Below, piece after piece: positions 63,405 through 64,000 of a DNA stretch of 64,000 nt. The notes beneath the pieces were generated by a model. The model had not been told where the DNA came from, did not search any database, and was given only the letters and a program-made list of their open reading frames with translations. The position numbers and the translations under genes were made by a program. Location: positions 116,399 to 180,398 of the forward strand of contig NZ_JACJQA010000024.1 of assembly GCF_014696355.1 (NCBI RefSeq). The letters run 5' to 3'. Positions within the stretch are counted from its first letter, which is position 1; each line of letters starts with the position of its first letter. Source of the DNA: Pseudanabaena sp. FACHB-1998 (GTDB lineage Bacteria > Cyanobacteriota > Cyanobacteriia > Pseudanabaenales > Pseudanabaenaceae).

Positions 63405-63820
63405 GCGCTTAATGGTTGTCTTAGTCCGCGTTTGACGCTTTCATTCAGGGCTTGGGCTTTGCGAAGTAGCCCTGCTTGATAGATTCCCATTAACATTTCT
63501 AGTTCGGATTGCTCGGCAATGTTCAGTGGTCTTTCTTGTTGGGTCTGTAAAAGTTGACTTAATCTTTGATCTTGAGATGGTTCCATCTGAAGTTCAGTGA
63601 GGGCGACTATTTGCTGATCGCTTAGGGTTGATAAGTGGGCTAGGTTTAAGTTAGGTTCTTGTTTGGGTGATTCGGGTTGTATGTTTTGAGATGGGGATGT
63701 TTGGGTGTTTAGAATTGGGATGAAGAGGTCAGTTAGTAACTTATCCCTCAGTAATGAGCGATCTTCTTCGGGGAGGGATTTGATTAACTGGGCGATCGAA
63801 TCCACTAATTGAGTATTCAT
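63401..63820 (-). CDS. Hypothetical protein, partner of the HNH gene
   Basis: The 139-residue protein begins MNTQLVDSIAQLIKSLPEEDRSLLRDKL, a VapB/antitoxin-like helical opening. A Pro/Gln-rich linker follows, then a helical end: LLQTQQERPLNIAEQSELEML and GLLRKAQALNESVKRG. The end aligns in pattern with residues 44-75 of the small protein at 16540-16779. It is translationally coupled to the HNH gene. It may hold the nuclease in check, but there is no direct evidence. Confidence 0.65.
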   Translation of the reverse strand: MNTQLVDSIAQLIKSLPEEDRSLLRDKLLTDLFIPILNTQTSPSQNIQPESPKQEPNLNLAHLSTLSDQQIVALTELQMEPSQDQRLSQLLQTQQERPLNIAEQSELEMLMGIYQAGLLRKAQALNESVKRGLRQPLSA

Positions 63821-63887
63821 TGAATGTTTCCTCCAAAGGCTTTGTTAACTGCGATAAAGCTAATGGTCATTTTCTAAGGGAAGTAAC

Positions 63888-64000
63888 GGCGTTGTTGCAT
63901 AAAAGAGGGATGGAAGGGTAGATTAAATATAAATAAGGATGGCAAAACAGCCAATGAAAGAGCAATATCAGATCCGCAACTGGTCAGAGTATAACGCAGG
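63888..64000 (+). mobile_element. IS5-family insertion sequence, left end (partial)
   Basis: GGCGTTGTTGCATAAAAGAGG at 63888 resembles the GGC-TTGTTGCATAAA terminal inverted repeats of many IS5-group elements. A transposase start follows within 52 bases. The right end and target duplication are beyond the window. Confidence 0.7.
63939..64000 (+). CDS. Transposase N-terminus, IS5-like (partial)
   Basis: The 20 codons visible read MAKQPMKEQYQIRNWSEYNA. The YxIxNWSEYN phrase is the usual opening of IS5/IS1031-group DDE transposases. The catalytic core lies outside the window, so whether the gene is intact is unknown. Confidence 0.75.
   Translation, partial: MAKQPMKEQYQIRNWSEYNA

Overview
The window comes from a cyanobacterial chromosome. 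It carries photosystem II genes (psbB, psbT, psbC, psbD), ndhS, the chlorophyll-cyclase factor ycf54, the plastid-type ribosomal protein ycf65/PSRP-3, a Rubisco activase-like ATPase, plant-type glycerate kinase and PII (glnB). The HIP1 octamer GCGATCGC is very frequent. HIP1 density, many long perfect hairpins and the gene set resemble Pseudanabaena-like filamentous cyanobacteria; that genus-level guess is inference.

Layout. 1-8.5 kb: an FAD monooxygenase cut by the left edge, ndhS, an OmpA-like protein, RNase Z, a beta-helix/DUF1565 protein and a large sensor adenylate cyclase. 8.9-13.5 kb: the large subunit of NADH-type glutamate synthase. 13.5-19.0 kb: an accessory island with a truncated antitoxin-like gene, an orphan antitoxin-like gene, a membrane protein with a Thr/Pro/Ser minisatellite, two near-identical BrnT-BrnA modules flanking a small protein plus HNH nuclease pair, HIP1-rich tandem arrays, and YefM-YoeB. 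19.3-26.4 kb: NarL-type response regulator, a degenerate double cyclase-like protein, a TPM-domain membrane protein and bifunctional proline/P5C dehydrogenase. 26.4-31.4 kb: a second island with one intact DUF29 gene and four decayed copies of its 5' end interleaved with an HEPN-like protein, a DUF697 membrane protein, a PD-(D/E)XK-like protein, HigBA and TacAT. 31.6-43 kb: membrane protein, mutL with an overlapping ATPase gene, a P-type cation ATPase, glnB with an NtcA promoter, a sulfite-oxidase-like/cytochrome b pair, a repetitive lipoprotein and glycerate kinase. 43.4-46.1 kb: psbB-psbT and the Rubisco activase-like gene. 46-58.6 kb: TPR protein, Uma2 nuclease, nagA, accD, grpE-dnaK, a kinase-pentapeptide/PP2C pair, ycf54, a HAD hydrolase and PSRP-3. 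58.6-64 kb: psbC and psbD (separated, not overlapping), hisF, a second small-partner/HNH pair and the start of an IS5-type transposase.

The most unusual signals are: non-coding repeat families with conserved folds and compensating arm changes; a DUF29 5'-segment scattered through a toxin-antitoxin island; two small-protein/HNH pairs with related partners; psbC detached from psbD although it keeps a GTG start; and clear operator or activator sites at tacAT, yefM-yoeB and glnB. Photosynthesis, nitrogen control (PII, GOGAT) and carbon/photorespiration genes are ordinary core content. The two accessory islands are where something undescribed could lie. No rRNA, tRNA or CRISPR array was found.
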